A stretch of DNA of 64,000 nt, taken from NCBI GenBank assembly GCA_032718475.1, contig JAUCBJ010004144.1, forward strand, positions 62,001-126,000, in the 5' to 3' direction. Below, one piece after another: positions 46,343-55,716 of this stretch. Under the pieces are notes generated by a model. The model was not told the DNA's origin. It ran no database searches and saw only the letters and a program-made list of their open reading frames with translations. Numbering within the stretch: the stretch's first letter is position 1; every line of letters starts with the position of its first letter. The position numbers and the translations under genes were made by a program. This stretch comes from Nemertoderma westbladi (Eukaryota > Xenacoelomorpha > Nemertodermatida > Nemertodermatidae).

Positions 46343-47753
46343 ATGTCTTATGAGTTTACAGGTGGCGACGAGCCAAAAGATAGATACGACGGATTACAGC
46401 CTATAACTGAACCACTGTTAGTAGAACCACCAGACATAGACGAGTTTAGGAGAACCTGTATTGACCATTATAGTGACGTTAGCGAGTCGGACGAGGAGTT
46501 GATTCCCGATAATGTTAAGTTGTCGGAACCACTTCACAATGACCGGACAGATAGTGAACCCGAGGACTACTGTTATCAGACCCGTGGGTCTGGTTCAGCG
46601 GCCCACGCTACCTATTTGAGTAACGTTTTGACTTATACCGACATAGTGGAGGGTCAAGTGGCTAAATATCGAGACCTAGACATTTTCCAATACAGTGAAG
46701 AGGAGCTACAGAAGGAATTGATACGCCAGGACCTTGAGACAGGAGCTAGAACCGTCGAATGGCTGGATAGGGATGCAATGGAACCCGGTGGATATGACCT
46801 AGCCATGTCCATGGACGAGAAACGGTCGCTGGAGATGATGGAAGATACCATACGTTTGCTACCGACTGGACATTTTGAAGTTGGAATGTTGTGGCGTCGA
46901 CAACCACCTAAGTTGGAGAACAACTACAGCTTAGCCTTGAAAAGATTAAACGGAGTAAGGGCTCGGTTGTTAAAGAATCCGGACATTAGGGAGAAGTATT
47001 GCGCCCAGATCAACAACTATTTCGCCAAGGGATTTGCTGGGAAGGTAGAGGACCCTGACTTAGTAACGGACCAGACTTACTATCTCCCATACCACTATGT
47101 GACTCACCCTGACAAGCCTGACAAAGTCCGAGTAGTCAACGACTGCGCAGCAGTCTATAGAGGTATGTCCCTGAATTCAGAGTTGATGGATGGTCCCAAC
47201 CTGAATAACTATTTGATTGGAATACTGTTACGTTTTAGACAGTGGCGATTCGCATTTACTTGTGACATCGAGGCGATGTTCCACCAGGTAAGAGCCTGTA
47301 AGGCAGACCAGGATAGCCTTCGCTTTCTCTGGTATGAGAATGAAGACTTATCCGGCCCAGTGGTTACATACCAGATGTACGTTAGGATATTTGGCGCCCG
47401 CGATAGTCCAAATGGCACGCTGTTTGTTCTAAAGAAAACGGCAACAGCCCAGATTGGTAAGTACCCAGTAGAGGTTATCGAGTCCATCTTGAGAAACTTC
47501 TATATGGACGACGGATTGGTGTCCAAGGACACAGCGGAACAAGCCATAGAAGTGGCTCACGGCCTACAGGAGTGCTTGGCTACAGGGGGTTTTCCTCTGA
47601 CCAAGTTCACTACAAACTCGGAGGCCTTATTAGAGTCGTTCCCGGTGAAAGACCGCGGGAGCGGAGACATAGAATTGGGGGTAGAACCAATTCCCATGGC
47701 GCGAGTACTGGGACTCGCTTGGAATCCGAACACGGACAAGTTCCAGGTAAGAG
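46343..47753 (+). pseudogene. pol: BEL-C reverse transcriptase, copy 1
   Basis: Frame after the one-base deletion. It has an acidic linker to ~46740, then AMSMDEKRSLEMM, KPDKVRVVNDCAA, SLNSELMDGPNLNNYL, CDIEAMFHQV, GARDSPNGTLF, the catalytic FYMDDGL (~47503), GGFPLTKF and ARVLGLAWNPN. RT copies element RNA into cDNA. All RT landmarks are present. The frame is broken just after by the LINE fragment starting at 47754 and terminates at 47855. Confidence 0.88.
46576..46593 (+). repeat. Class B hairpin in pol, copy 1 (repeated at 54257-54274)
   Basis: TCAGACCCGTGGGTCTGG: arms TCAGACC/GGTCTGG, loop CGTG. The fourth stem pair is G-C where the copy at 49116 has A-T, a compensatory change. Codon phase gives Gln-Thr-Arg-Gly-Ser-Gly. 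Confidence 0.75.
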
Positions 47754-48035
47754 TTACTACTACTAGGATCGGCATGCTGCATTGCAGCTGCATTTTTAAG
47801 AATGCTGTGCCGGCTTGTCAACAAAATTCCACCGCCACAACTCCCTATCACCCATGACATTTGCTAGATCATCCGCATCTTTAAGGCCAGTGTCCTTTAA
47901 GATGCGTCTCAAGAAAGTCATGGGCTGTCCACCATGCTTATTCTCTCCATGAGGCTGCCAAAGTACAAGATTATGCACTGGCTGGTCCTCACGGCGAAAG
48001 CAATGTCCTGCAAAGCGGAGGCGATTTTGTTCTAG
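47754..48035 (-). mobile_element. 3' fragment of a non-LTR retrotransposon inserted in BEL-C pol, copy 1
   Basis: Minus-strand frame 47796-48050 contains LRFAGHCFRRED, a PMTFLRRILKDTGL segment and MGDRELWRW, which are typical of the extreme C-terminus of LINE ORF2 proteins. The stop is followed by a short 3' region ending in a (tag)n-type tail (plus strand ttactactacta at 47754). The fragment interrupts the BEL pol frame between WNPNTDKF and KRICLSTLSRLFDP. The right junction near 48035 is only approximate. The same insert is in copy 2. Confidence 0.8.
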
Positions 48036-48913
48036 TGTCAGCCCAGACACTAGAAGTTAGGTTTGAGCCCAGTAGCCCAGACAAAGTTTTGACAAAGAGA
48101 ATTTGCTTATCGACTTTAAGTAGACTATTTGACCCGATGAACTTTATCAGTCCGGTAATATTACAGGCACGAGCTTGCATGAGGAAAATTTGGTTGTCCA
48201 ACCTAGAGTGGGACGAACCAACATCTCCTATACATGGAAAGCAGTGGAGAGAGTGGGAAGCCGAGTTGCATCTATTGAAAAATATAGATGTACCCCGATC
48301 CTACTTTCCGAATCAGCTGGTATTCCCAGCTGATTTAGAGCTCCATTTATTTAGTGACGCAAGTGACACCGGCTTTGGTATGGTAGCCTACCTTCGCCGA
48401 GAGGTAAGTCAGGATAAATTTGAGACGGCCTTTGTGACTTCTAGATCAAAGACAATGCCGGTCAAATACATGACTGTCCCTCGTGCAGAGTTACAGGCGG
48501 CAGTAATTTCAGTCGAGGTAAGTAAGCAGATAATTGAGGAGTTAGACACGACGTTGACCTTATTCTATTGGACGGACGCATCCTTAGTGTTAGTATACAT
48601 TGCAGCCGACAATATTGCACTAAAGACATTTGTGGCCAACAGACGCGCTCAGATCGTCGACTTTTCGACGAAGGAACAATGGAGACATTGTCCGGGAGTG
48701 TTAAACCCGGCCGACATAACTTCGAGAGGTGCAATGCCGGCGGAATTCTGTCAGGAAGAGTCGCAGGAGTTTTGGTTGCATGGACCTGATTTTCTAACGA
48801 GGACACAGGAACATTGGCCAGAGCGACTAAAGATAGTGACCAATCCGATGCCTGAAGATGCAGAAGTCAAGGTGGAGAAAGTTTCTAAGTCAAAGTCTAA
48901 AGCCAATCTCAAG

Positions 48914-48970
48914 TCATTGGAGCGGCCTGAAGAGTCATTGGAGCGGCCTGAAGAGTCATTGGAGCGGCCC
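48914..48970 (+). repeat. 21-bp minisatellite (SLERPEE) in BEL-C RNase H to integrase linker
   Basis: tcattggagcggcctgaaga(g) units at 48914 and 48935 plus a partial third at 48956. The same is present in copy 2 from ~56595. Confidence 0.95.
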
Positions 48971-49115
48971 GGAGACCTGTCAGACCAACAGACTTACGTG
49001 ACTACTAGGTCCGGAAGGGTAAGTTATGACATAAAACCACCCTTACAGACTAGACGACGGTCACAATTAGTGAGTGACGGACAGAAAATGACCGACACAA
49101 TGGAGCCTTTGGTTT

Positions 49116-49133
49116 CCAAACCTGCGGGTTTGG
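49116..49133 (+). repeat. Class B hairpin in RNase H to integrase linker, copy 1 (repeated at 56797-56814)
   Basis: CCAAACCTGCGGGTTTGG: perfect 7-bp stem, loop TGCG. Codon phase gives Ser-Lys-Pro-Ala-Gly-Leu. Confidence 0.9.
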
Positions 49134-51209
49134 ATTCAAAACTTCCATTAGTTAGCGGACAACCGTCGCTGGCATTAGAGTCATGCAGTATTTATGACAA
49201 ATTACTAAATTCGTCTGCCTCTTGGCTGACAATTTGTAAAAGAACTGCGTGGTTAAGCCGATACATTTCGTACCTTTGTATAAAACATTTGGAACAATTA
49301 GGAGAACGAACGAGCACTAATAGTGAGCGAATTCAGAAATTGAAACAACCTCTGACAGAGGATGAGATTGATCGAGCGGAATTAAAGCATTTGAAGCACT
49401 ATCAAATGTGTGCCTTCCCAAAAGAATTCCATCTATTATCGGCTCAACGACCAGTTCTCTATAAACCCCTTAGAAAATGGAGTCCATTAATCCATAAGGG
49501 TTTGATTTGTCATAGATCGAGAATCCAGACTGTCGACATAAACTCACAGTTTAGGTTCCCAGTGATAATCCCTAGTCACCCAATAGAATTGCAAAGAGCG
49601 ATTCTATGGGATATACACAAGAGGTTGCATCACGCGGGAAGGTTACACTGTTTGTCGGCAGCGAGACAGCGATTCATTCTATTGCAGCCAAGCAGGGCAG
49701 TAGGCACTATGTACGACGCCTGTCTGGTTTGCAAGAGGGTGAACGCCAGAGTATTGGAACAGGAGATGGCTGAACTCCCGGAAGCGAGAGTGCAGGCATA
49801 TGACCCACCTTTTACGAACACAGGGGTGGACTGCTTTGGTCCGATTGAAGCAAAGAGTGGACGGCTGACCCACAAGCGATGGGGTCTGCTACTGACATGC
49901 ATGGCGAGTAGAGCCATACATATCGAGCGTGTGGCAGACATGTCGACCAAATCTCTGCTCCTGGCCTTAAAGAGATTTATGGCCAGGAGAGGACTAGTAA
50001 AGGCGTTCCACTCTGACAAGGGTACAAACTTTGTCGGAGGGAATAGCGAGTTGAACGCGGCTCATAAAGCGGCACAGAATAAGGAAATTTCTGCAGCACT
50101 TTTGCCGCAGAGAATAGAGTGGAGATTTAATACTCCAGAAAGTCCTTGGAGAGGAGGAAGTTGGGAGCGTTTAGTTCGTTCCATAAAACAGGCCATTGCA
50201 AAGACATTGCCTGTAAATAAACAACTTACCGACGACGAGCTGGTCACAGCTTTCATCGAAATCGAGCATACACTAAACTCGAGGCCGATAGCTATGTTGC
50301 CAGACGGCGTTGCATTAACGCCAAATCATTTGCTAATGCAGAGTCCAGCATTTCTTGTGCCGGCATCAGAACCCATTAGTGCCGACCTATATAGTCGTAA
50401 AAGCTGGAAAGTGACTCAATTTGTGGCGTACAAATTCTGGGAATATTGGCGGGAATATTATCTTCCCACCATATCCATCAGAACAAAGTGGTACAAAACG
50501 GTTCGGAGCCTCCAAAGAGGAGACTATGTATTGATAACCGAGCCGATTGTCAAGAGAAAATATTGGGAGACTGGATGGAGTGATCTTGCATATACACCAA
50601 GACGTGCAAAACATAGTGCGCACAGTCACTGTGAAAATTAGGTGCAAGTGTCTGCACCCAAAGAAGTGTAAAACTAATGGTTTACACACCTTGGACCGAC
50701 CGGTCCAAGATATCGTGTTATTAGAGGAGACACGCATCGAGACAGGAGATTATAATTTGTCTCCTGCCTCAAAACAAAATTAGTGTTGGACGCAACTCAC
50801 TTTGTATGCATTTCTCGTATGCAAATACAAGGAAATGCATAGGAGCGGGGTTGTGGTGATTTGCGTTGAGAATTTGTCTGGTGGGTATCAAGACAAAAAT
50901 TTTATTTTCAAAATTTTTGGAAAATTAAAAATTTAAAAAATTAGAGTGAACCCAAGACAATTCCAGACGCTGTGTATAGACGCGTTTTAGAATTCGTCTA
51001 TAGATATACAGTAATTTGAAAAGTCGTGAAGCCTGGAAAATAGCATTTAGAAACCATGGTGACGGCTATATTACGTAGGAGTGTAAATTGAGTTTAGCAA
51101 CTTCCACAGATTGGTGCCAACAGTACAACTAGGGTGGTAAAGGTTAGTAGCACCAGAGGCGTACGCGGACCCCACTCAGTAGTTTGCAGTGAAGTGTGAT
51201 GTTCGATTA

Positions 51210-51227
51210 TCAAACCTGTGTGTTTGG
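51210..51227 (+). repeat. Class B-like hairpin in 3' region (repeated at 58887-58904)
   Basis: TCAAACCTGTGTGTTTGG: six of seven positions pair, including one wobble; loop TGTG. Confidence 0.5.
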
Positions 51228-51505
51228 TATAAGTCGAGCCTTTCTAACTACTGTAGTTTTAGTACGAGTAATGGGAATAGTTTGGGCATCAAAAAGTGAG
51301 TTGGTCACGGCCAGTTTATCTCCAAAGTTTTTGCGCTATGCATGGGAATAGGTTAGAGGATAGTTAGTTAGGAAGAGACGGGATCTAGAGAGTCGAACCT
51401 GAACTGCTGGAAGGCGGCCGGGTAGCTCGGGAAGTTTGTCCCTCCGCATCATCTAACTGATTTATCCACAGTGTAATTGGTTTGCGTAACGGACTATTGG
51501 AATAT

Positions 51506-51883
51506 ATGTATTTGCGGCACGATGAACCGCTACCTGCCGTCCGAGATCAATTCGACGGAATGCATCTGCACCGGAGGACTCGAGGCGAGGATCAGGAGAC
51601 GCCGAAAATCTTCAGCGTGTACAAGTTGTTTTACAAGTGTGGTGAATGCATGAACAAACAAGACGTGGCGATTCCCGACCGACTAGACGAGCAACATCCA
51701 GAACCGATATTAACGCGATGTCCAGCTCACCAGTTCCTTAGATACAATGAGGGAGGTTACCCAATGAGCAACCCGATGATCAGTATCGACTTTAGCGGAA
51801 AGCAACCTCCGAGACCCATTACGCCGACCGTTACGACTTTAAATCCATATACGGAGATTAAACCTGTTCGACACCCAGTTTGA
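51506..51883 (+). CDS. Small accessory ORF in BEL-C 3' region, copy 1 (unknown function)
   Basis: 125 codons from the first ATG in an open frame that extends upstream to 51482. The product is Pro- and charge-rich with one possible zinc-binding pattern, C-x2-C-x23-C-x2-H (CGEC ... CPAH). It has no signal peptide and no membrane segment, so it is not an envelope protein. I recognise no family. The second copy (59174-59551) is full length too, with a handful of amino-acid changes and no stop. It could be translated from a subgenomic or spliced RNA. Confidence 0.45.
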   Translation: MYLRHDEPLPAVRDQFDGMHLHRRTRGEDQETPKIFSVYKLFYKCGECMNKQDVAIPDRLDEQHPEPILTRCPAHQFLRYNEGGYPMSNPMISIDFSGKQPPRPITPTVTTLNPYTEIKPVRHPV

Positions 51884-52128
51884 TAGAGACGGCAGCGGCC
51901 ATTTTGCTATACCGAGCCTACAAGGACCTAGAGGCGCGGCGCAAAGCGGCACGGGACTCGAGTTCCTGGACCACGTTCACTTCGCTTCACCAGGAGAGGA
52001 AACTCACGCCTGAGTATCCAGACGAGATTCGCCCCATCCATCCGTCTACTAACTATACCCACGATTCGCGATTTATACGGTATTTTATTTCAAATTATTT
52101 CGGGAAGTTTCGACGAACGCCTTATTAA
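51880..52128 (+). CDS. Second small open frame overlapping the accessory ORF by four bases (unknown)
   Basis: 82 codons, no ATG. It overlaps the stop of the upstream ORF at tttgatag in the -1 frame. It is Arg/Asp-rich at the start and basic at the end. It is conserved as an open frame in copy 2 (59548-59796). It would need a frameshift or a non-ATG start, so it may be accidental. Confidence 0.25.
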   Translation: MIETAAAILLYRAYKDLEARRKAARDSSSWTTFTSLHQERKLTPEYPDEIRPIHPSTNYTHDSRFIRYFISNYFGKFRRTPY

Positions 52129-52149
52129 GCCCGAATATGCCCAATCCTT

Positions 52150-52176
52150 TATATATCATTGTCGCTCTGATATATA
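52150..52176 (+). other. BEL-C 3' region stem-loop 1, copy 1
   Basis: TATATATCA pairs with TGATATATA (9 bp) around the 9-nt loop TTGTCGCTC. The same structure is at 59818-59844 in copy 2. Confidence 0.75.
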
Positions 52177-52617
52177 CGTCTAGATTTATTACCCAGCGCA
52201 CAATTGGCGGCCTAAGGAGACTCGTTTGGGGTCATTGACCTCTGAACGAGCGGAGGATCAGGACCGCCGCGCCCACAGCGACAACAGCCGGAGCTCACAG
52301 CTCGCGGAAAGTACCAGAAGGAGGAGTCCTTGGCAAGCGTCAAGCCAAGGACGAGCAGTTTTATTCTATAGTTGAAGAAAGAGGAGTTGGCGGAGGCGCC
52401 CACAGGGACACGGCAAATAGGACGAGGCCGATGGAGGAGCACCAGTCGGGAGATAGTCGGTGCCCAGGGAACGTCGTCGCCGGTTCCGGGAAGTGACGCC
52501 TCAAGGACGCCGTCAACAGAGTCTACAGGGGGTAGACTGGTGTATCTGGGGAGGGGACAAACGAGAGGAGCGAGCCCGAGAGACCCAGGAGCTAGCCGAT
52601 GAGACTATAATATCACG

Positions 52618-52664
52618 GAGCGACAAACTCTAGACATATACATCATCGTCGCTCTGATGTATAT
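52618..52664 (+). other. BEL-C 3' region stem-loop 2 with loop-complementary upstream heptamer, copy 1
   Basis: ATATACATCA (52636-52645) pairs with TGATGTATAT (52655-52664) around loop TCGTCGCTC. GAGCGAC at 52618-52624 is exactly complementary to GTCGCTC in this loop (and in loop 1), allowing a pseudoknot or a loop-loop switch. Copy 2: 60258-60304. Confidence 0.75.
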
Positions 52665-52857
52665 CATAGGTTTTGATCAATCATTCGACTGGACTCATAC
52701 ACTAGTCGTATCCATGTTTTAGAATTTTATTGAAAGGAAATACTTTTACTTTATATTCCGTTGGAAATAGTAAATACTTTATACTATATTGATTTTGTGT
52801 ATATGACTTTATTTGCTCTAAAGTTTATTGAAAGAGGCAAAGGAGGTGATTGGGGAG

Positions 52858-52875
52858 ACAAACCCGCGGGTTTGG
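52858..52875 (+). repeat. Class B hairpin in 3' region (repeated at 60498-60515)
   Basis: ACAAACCCGCGGGTTTGG: six of seven stem pairs, loop CGCG; outside any coding frame. Confidence 0.8.
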
Positions 52876-53395
52876 CTTACTCCTTTCACTTACCCGAGCA
52901 ATCATCAAACCAAGATGATTTGCGTTTTATAAGAAATTAAGTAAAGTCCGAAAATGAAAGAAATTATTACGTATTTTATATTTAGTTTGATTATCGGCCT
53001 TTAATGCAATTTAGTTAAAAATTTAGCCTCAAATACGTTTATATTTAGTTTATTTTGTTAATGTTGATCGTTAATTTGAGATGGGAAATGGGGGACATTG
53101 TCCTAGCCATGTTCCATTTTAATAGGTAGACCGTCAATTTGTAAATAAATGAAAGTAATATATTTGTAAATTTAATTTGTATGTAATAATCGTTAAAATT
53201 GAGAGAGATAATATTTTTGTAATTTTAATTTGTATGCAATTCATTATGCAATATCTATAGCAATATTTTGTAAATAGTAGAATTTATAGTAGCAAGTTAT
53301 TTAGTTTATTTGAAAGAAATTTATTTTGTTTGTATACATCACCTTATACTCTTCTACAATTGGAGGGAAACATTGTATGATTTCCCTTGGAGCGG

Positions 53396-53899
53396 TGTTA
53401 CGGTATATGGCGCTGTATCCACATTATTAGCCATCATACAGTATAATATGTTTGTTATTGTGCACTGTGCAGTACAATTATTTAGATAAGGCATAGTGCG
53501 GTGACATTTAGATAAGGGAGTTAAAACGCCCATATATTTTGAATTCATCCATTTTGTATAGTATGTAGCCCTATCTATGTAATTTTGTATTAGGATATAG
53601 GTAGATAGTCCCAGGGTAGCAAGTTTCTTGTTGGACCCTGGATACGGGCTTGCTGTTATTAGCCTCGACATGGCTAGCATCCAGGAACGCAATCCTAACC
53701 ATTCAGCAGCCAGGGACGTGATCCATTACCATATATGGTAATAATTTGCGATTTTGGGAGCCTGAGGTTCACAATCCGGCTTCCTTATTGGCCCAGCTGT
53801 TCCAGGTTGGTCTGATGGTGGGGCGGATTGGGGAGCCAATGAGAGAAATATTGCGTCATCCCTGTTGCATCACCTATAAATTGGCTGTATTTCCGGTAT
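53396..53899 (+). repeat. BEL-C internal U3 fragment (504 bp) marking the duplication junction
   Basis: Matches 38101-38597 (with a 7-bp gcactgt-type insertion near 53462). It ends at ccggtat, 24 bp after the T of the TATA box at 53875. R, U5, leader and gag are absent. The next base begins the pol sequence equivalent to 46220. The junction shows no more than one or two bases of homology. Confidence 0.93.
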
Positions 53900-53903
53900 T
53901 TCT

Positions 53904-55434
53904 ATGTTGATTGGTGCAGAACAGCTGATCGCACACCAAATATGGGAAACGAGACCAGCTGAGCCGCATGTAAATGGACCACATGCCCATAGGACTATAT
54001 TAGGTTGGTATACAAGAGTACCCATGTCTTATGAGTTTACAGGTGGCGACGAGCCAAAAGATAGATACGACGGATTACAGCCTATAACTGAACCACTGTT
54101 AGTAGAACCACCAGACATAGACGAGTTTAGGAGAACCTGTATTGACCATTATAGTGACGTTAGCGAGTCGGACGAGGAGTTGATTCCCGATAATGTTAGG
54201 TTGTCGGAACCACTTCACAATGACCGGACAGATAGTGAACCCGAGGACTACTGTTATCAGACCCGTGGGTCTGGTTCAGCGGCCCACGCTACCTATTTGA
54301 GTAACGTTTTGACTTATACCGACATAGTGGAGGGTCAAGTGGCTAAATATCGAGACCTAGACATTTTCCAATACAGTGAAGAGGAGCTACAGAAGGAATT
54401 GATACGCCAGGACCTTGAGACAGGAGCTAGAACCGTCGAATGGCTGGATAGGGACGCAATGGAACCTGGTGGATATGACCTAGCCATGTCCACGGACGAG
54501 AAACGGTCGCTGGAGATGATGGAAGATACCATACATTTGCTACCGACTGGACATTTTGAAGTTGGAATGTTGTGGCGTCGACAACCACCTAAGTTGGAGA
54601 ACAACTACAGCTTAGCCTTGAAAAGATTAAACGGAGTAAGGGCTCGGTTGTTAAAGAATCCGGACATTAGGGAGAAGTATTGCGCCCAGATCAACAACTA
54701 TTTCGCCAAGGGATTTGCTGGGAAGGTAGAGGACCCTGACTTAGTAACGGACCAGACTTACTATCTCCCATACCACTATGTGACTCACCCTGACAAGCCT
54801 GACAAAGTCCAAGTAGTCAACGACTGCGCAGCAGTCTATAGAGGTATGTCCCTGAATTCAGAGTTGATGGATGGTCCCAACCTGAATAACTATTTGATTG
54901 GAATACTGTTACGTTTTAGACAGTGGCGATTCGCATTTACTTGTGACATCGAGGCGATGTTCCACCAGGTAAGAGCCTGTAAGGCAGACCAGGATAGCCT
55001 TCGCTTTCTCTGGTATGAGAATGAAGACTTATCCGGCCCAGTGGTTACATACCAGATGTACGTTAGGATATTTGGCGCCCGCGATAGTCCAAATGGCACG
55101 CTGTTTGTTCTAAAGAAAACGGCAATAGCCCAGATTGGTAAGTACCCAGTAGAGGTTATCGAGTCCATCTTGAGAAACTTCTATATGGACGACGGATTGG
55201 TGTCCAAGGACACAGCGGAACAAGCCATAGAAGTGGCTCACGGCCTACAGGAGTGCTTGGCTACAGGGGGTTTTCCTCTGACCAAGTTCACTACAAACTC
55301 GGAGGCCTTATTAGAGTCGTTCCCGGTGAAAGACCGCGGGAGCGGAGACATAGAATTGGGGGTAGAACCAATTCCCATGGCGCGAGTACTGGGACTCGCT
55401 TGGAATCCGAACACGGACAAGTTCCAGGTAAGAG
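53904..55434 (+). pseudogene. pol: BEL-C protease end and reverse transcriptase, copy 2
   Basis: One continuous frame from the end of the protease region through the RT with CDIEAMFHQV and FYMDDGL. It lacks the base deletion of copy 1, so protease and RT are in phase. It has no gag upstream, only U3, and its ATG is just an internal Met. It ends in the LINE fragment (stop at 55536). One conservative-looking change is KVQVVND in place of KVRVVND, altering an RT motif-A-flanking Arg. Confidence 0.85.
54257..54274 (+). repeat. Class B hairpin in pol, copy 2
   Basis: Identical to 46576-46593. Confidence 0.75.
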
Positions 55435-55716
55435 TTACTACTACTAGGATCGGCATGCTGCATTGCAGCTGCATTTTTAAGAATGCTGTGCCGGCTTGTC
55501 AACAAAATTCCACCGCCACAACTCCCTATCACCCATGACATTTGCTAGATCATCCGCATCTTTAAGGCCAGTGTCCTTTAAGATGCATCTCAAGAAAGTC
55601 ATGGGCTGTCCACCATGCTTATTCTCTCCATGAGGCTGCCAAAGTACAAGATTATGCACTGGCTGGTCCTCACGGCGAAAGCAATGTCCTGTAAAGCGGA
55701 GGCGATTTTGTTCTAG
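55435..55716 (-). mobile_element. LINE 3' fragment inserted in BEL-C pol, copy 2
   Basis: Same fragment at the same site as 47754-48035, with a few substitutions (minus-strand frame 55477-55731). Shared position shows the insertion predates the BEL-C duplication. Confidence 0.8.

Larger units (their letters stand above)
48036..50641 (+). pseudogene. pol: BEL-C RNase H-like domain and integrase, copy 1
   Basis: The open frame has no ATG start; it continues pol after the LINE fragment. In order: TKRICLSTLSRLFDP, LELHLFSDASDTGFG (RNase H Asp), TVPRAELQA, YWTDASLVL and LNPADITSRG. Then a linker with three 21-bp SLERPEE repeats, the integrase zinc finger (RLHHAGRLHC ... CLVCKRV), VDCFGP (Asp), SDKGTNFVGG (Asp) and SPWRGGSWERLV (Glu). 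A tgga insertion at ~50577 shifts the frame, so the last ~65 codons of the C-terminal domain are lost here but intact in copy 2. Confidence 0.88.
46220..53395 (+). repeat. First copy of the internally duplicated BEL-C segment
   Basis: Corresponds to 53900-61033. Differences include a missing A at ~46314, a 4-bp tgga insertion at ~50577, a 29-bp extra segment at ~52263-52291, an extra 9 bp at ~51472, and scattered substitutions. Because both copies are still so similar, the duplication is recent. Confidence 0.93.
50785..53395 (+). other. BEL-C 3' noncoding region, copy 1
   Basis: A 2.6-kb region between the integrase stop and the U3 fragment. It holds a small conserved ORF (51506-51883), two covarying stem-loops (52150-52176, 52636-52664), two class B hairpins (51210, 52858) and AT-rich sequence up to 53395. 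The U3 start is preceded by cccttggagcgg, a weak polypurine tract. Such a long 3' region is unusual for BEL elements. Confidence 0.8.

Noticed and set aside
52372-52602. 76-80 codon frames in the BEL-C 3' region (52372-52602, 59894-60136)
   Set aside because: The frame differs between the two copies because of the 29-bp indel, so it is not conserved as coding sequence.
52645-52670. Hammerhead ribozyme suggested by ctgatgtat in the 3' stem-loop
   Set aside because: The core needs CTGANGA followed by GAAA; neither is present in the right arrangement.
50785-53395. Envelope gene between integrase and 3' LTR of BEL-C
   Set aside because: The ORFs there have no signal peptide, membrane segment or cysteine-rich ectodomain pattern.
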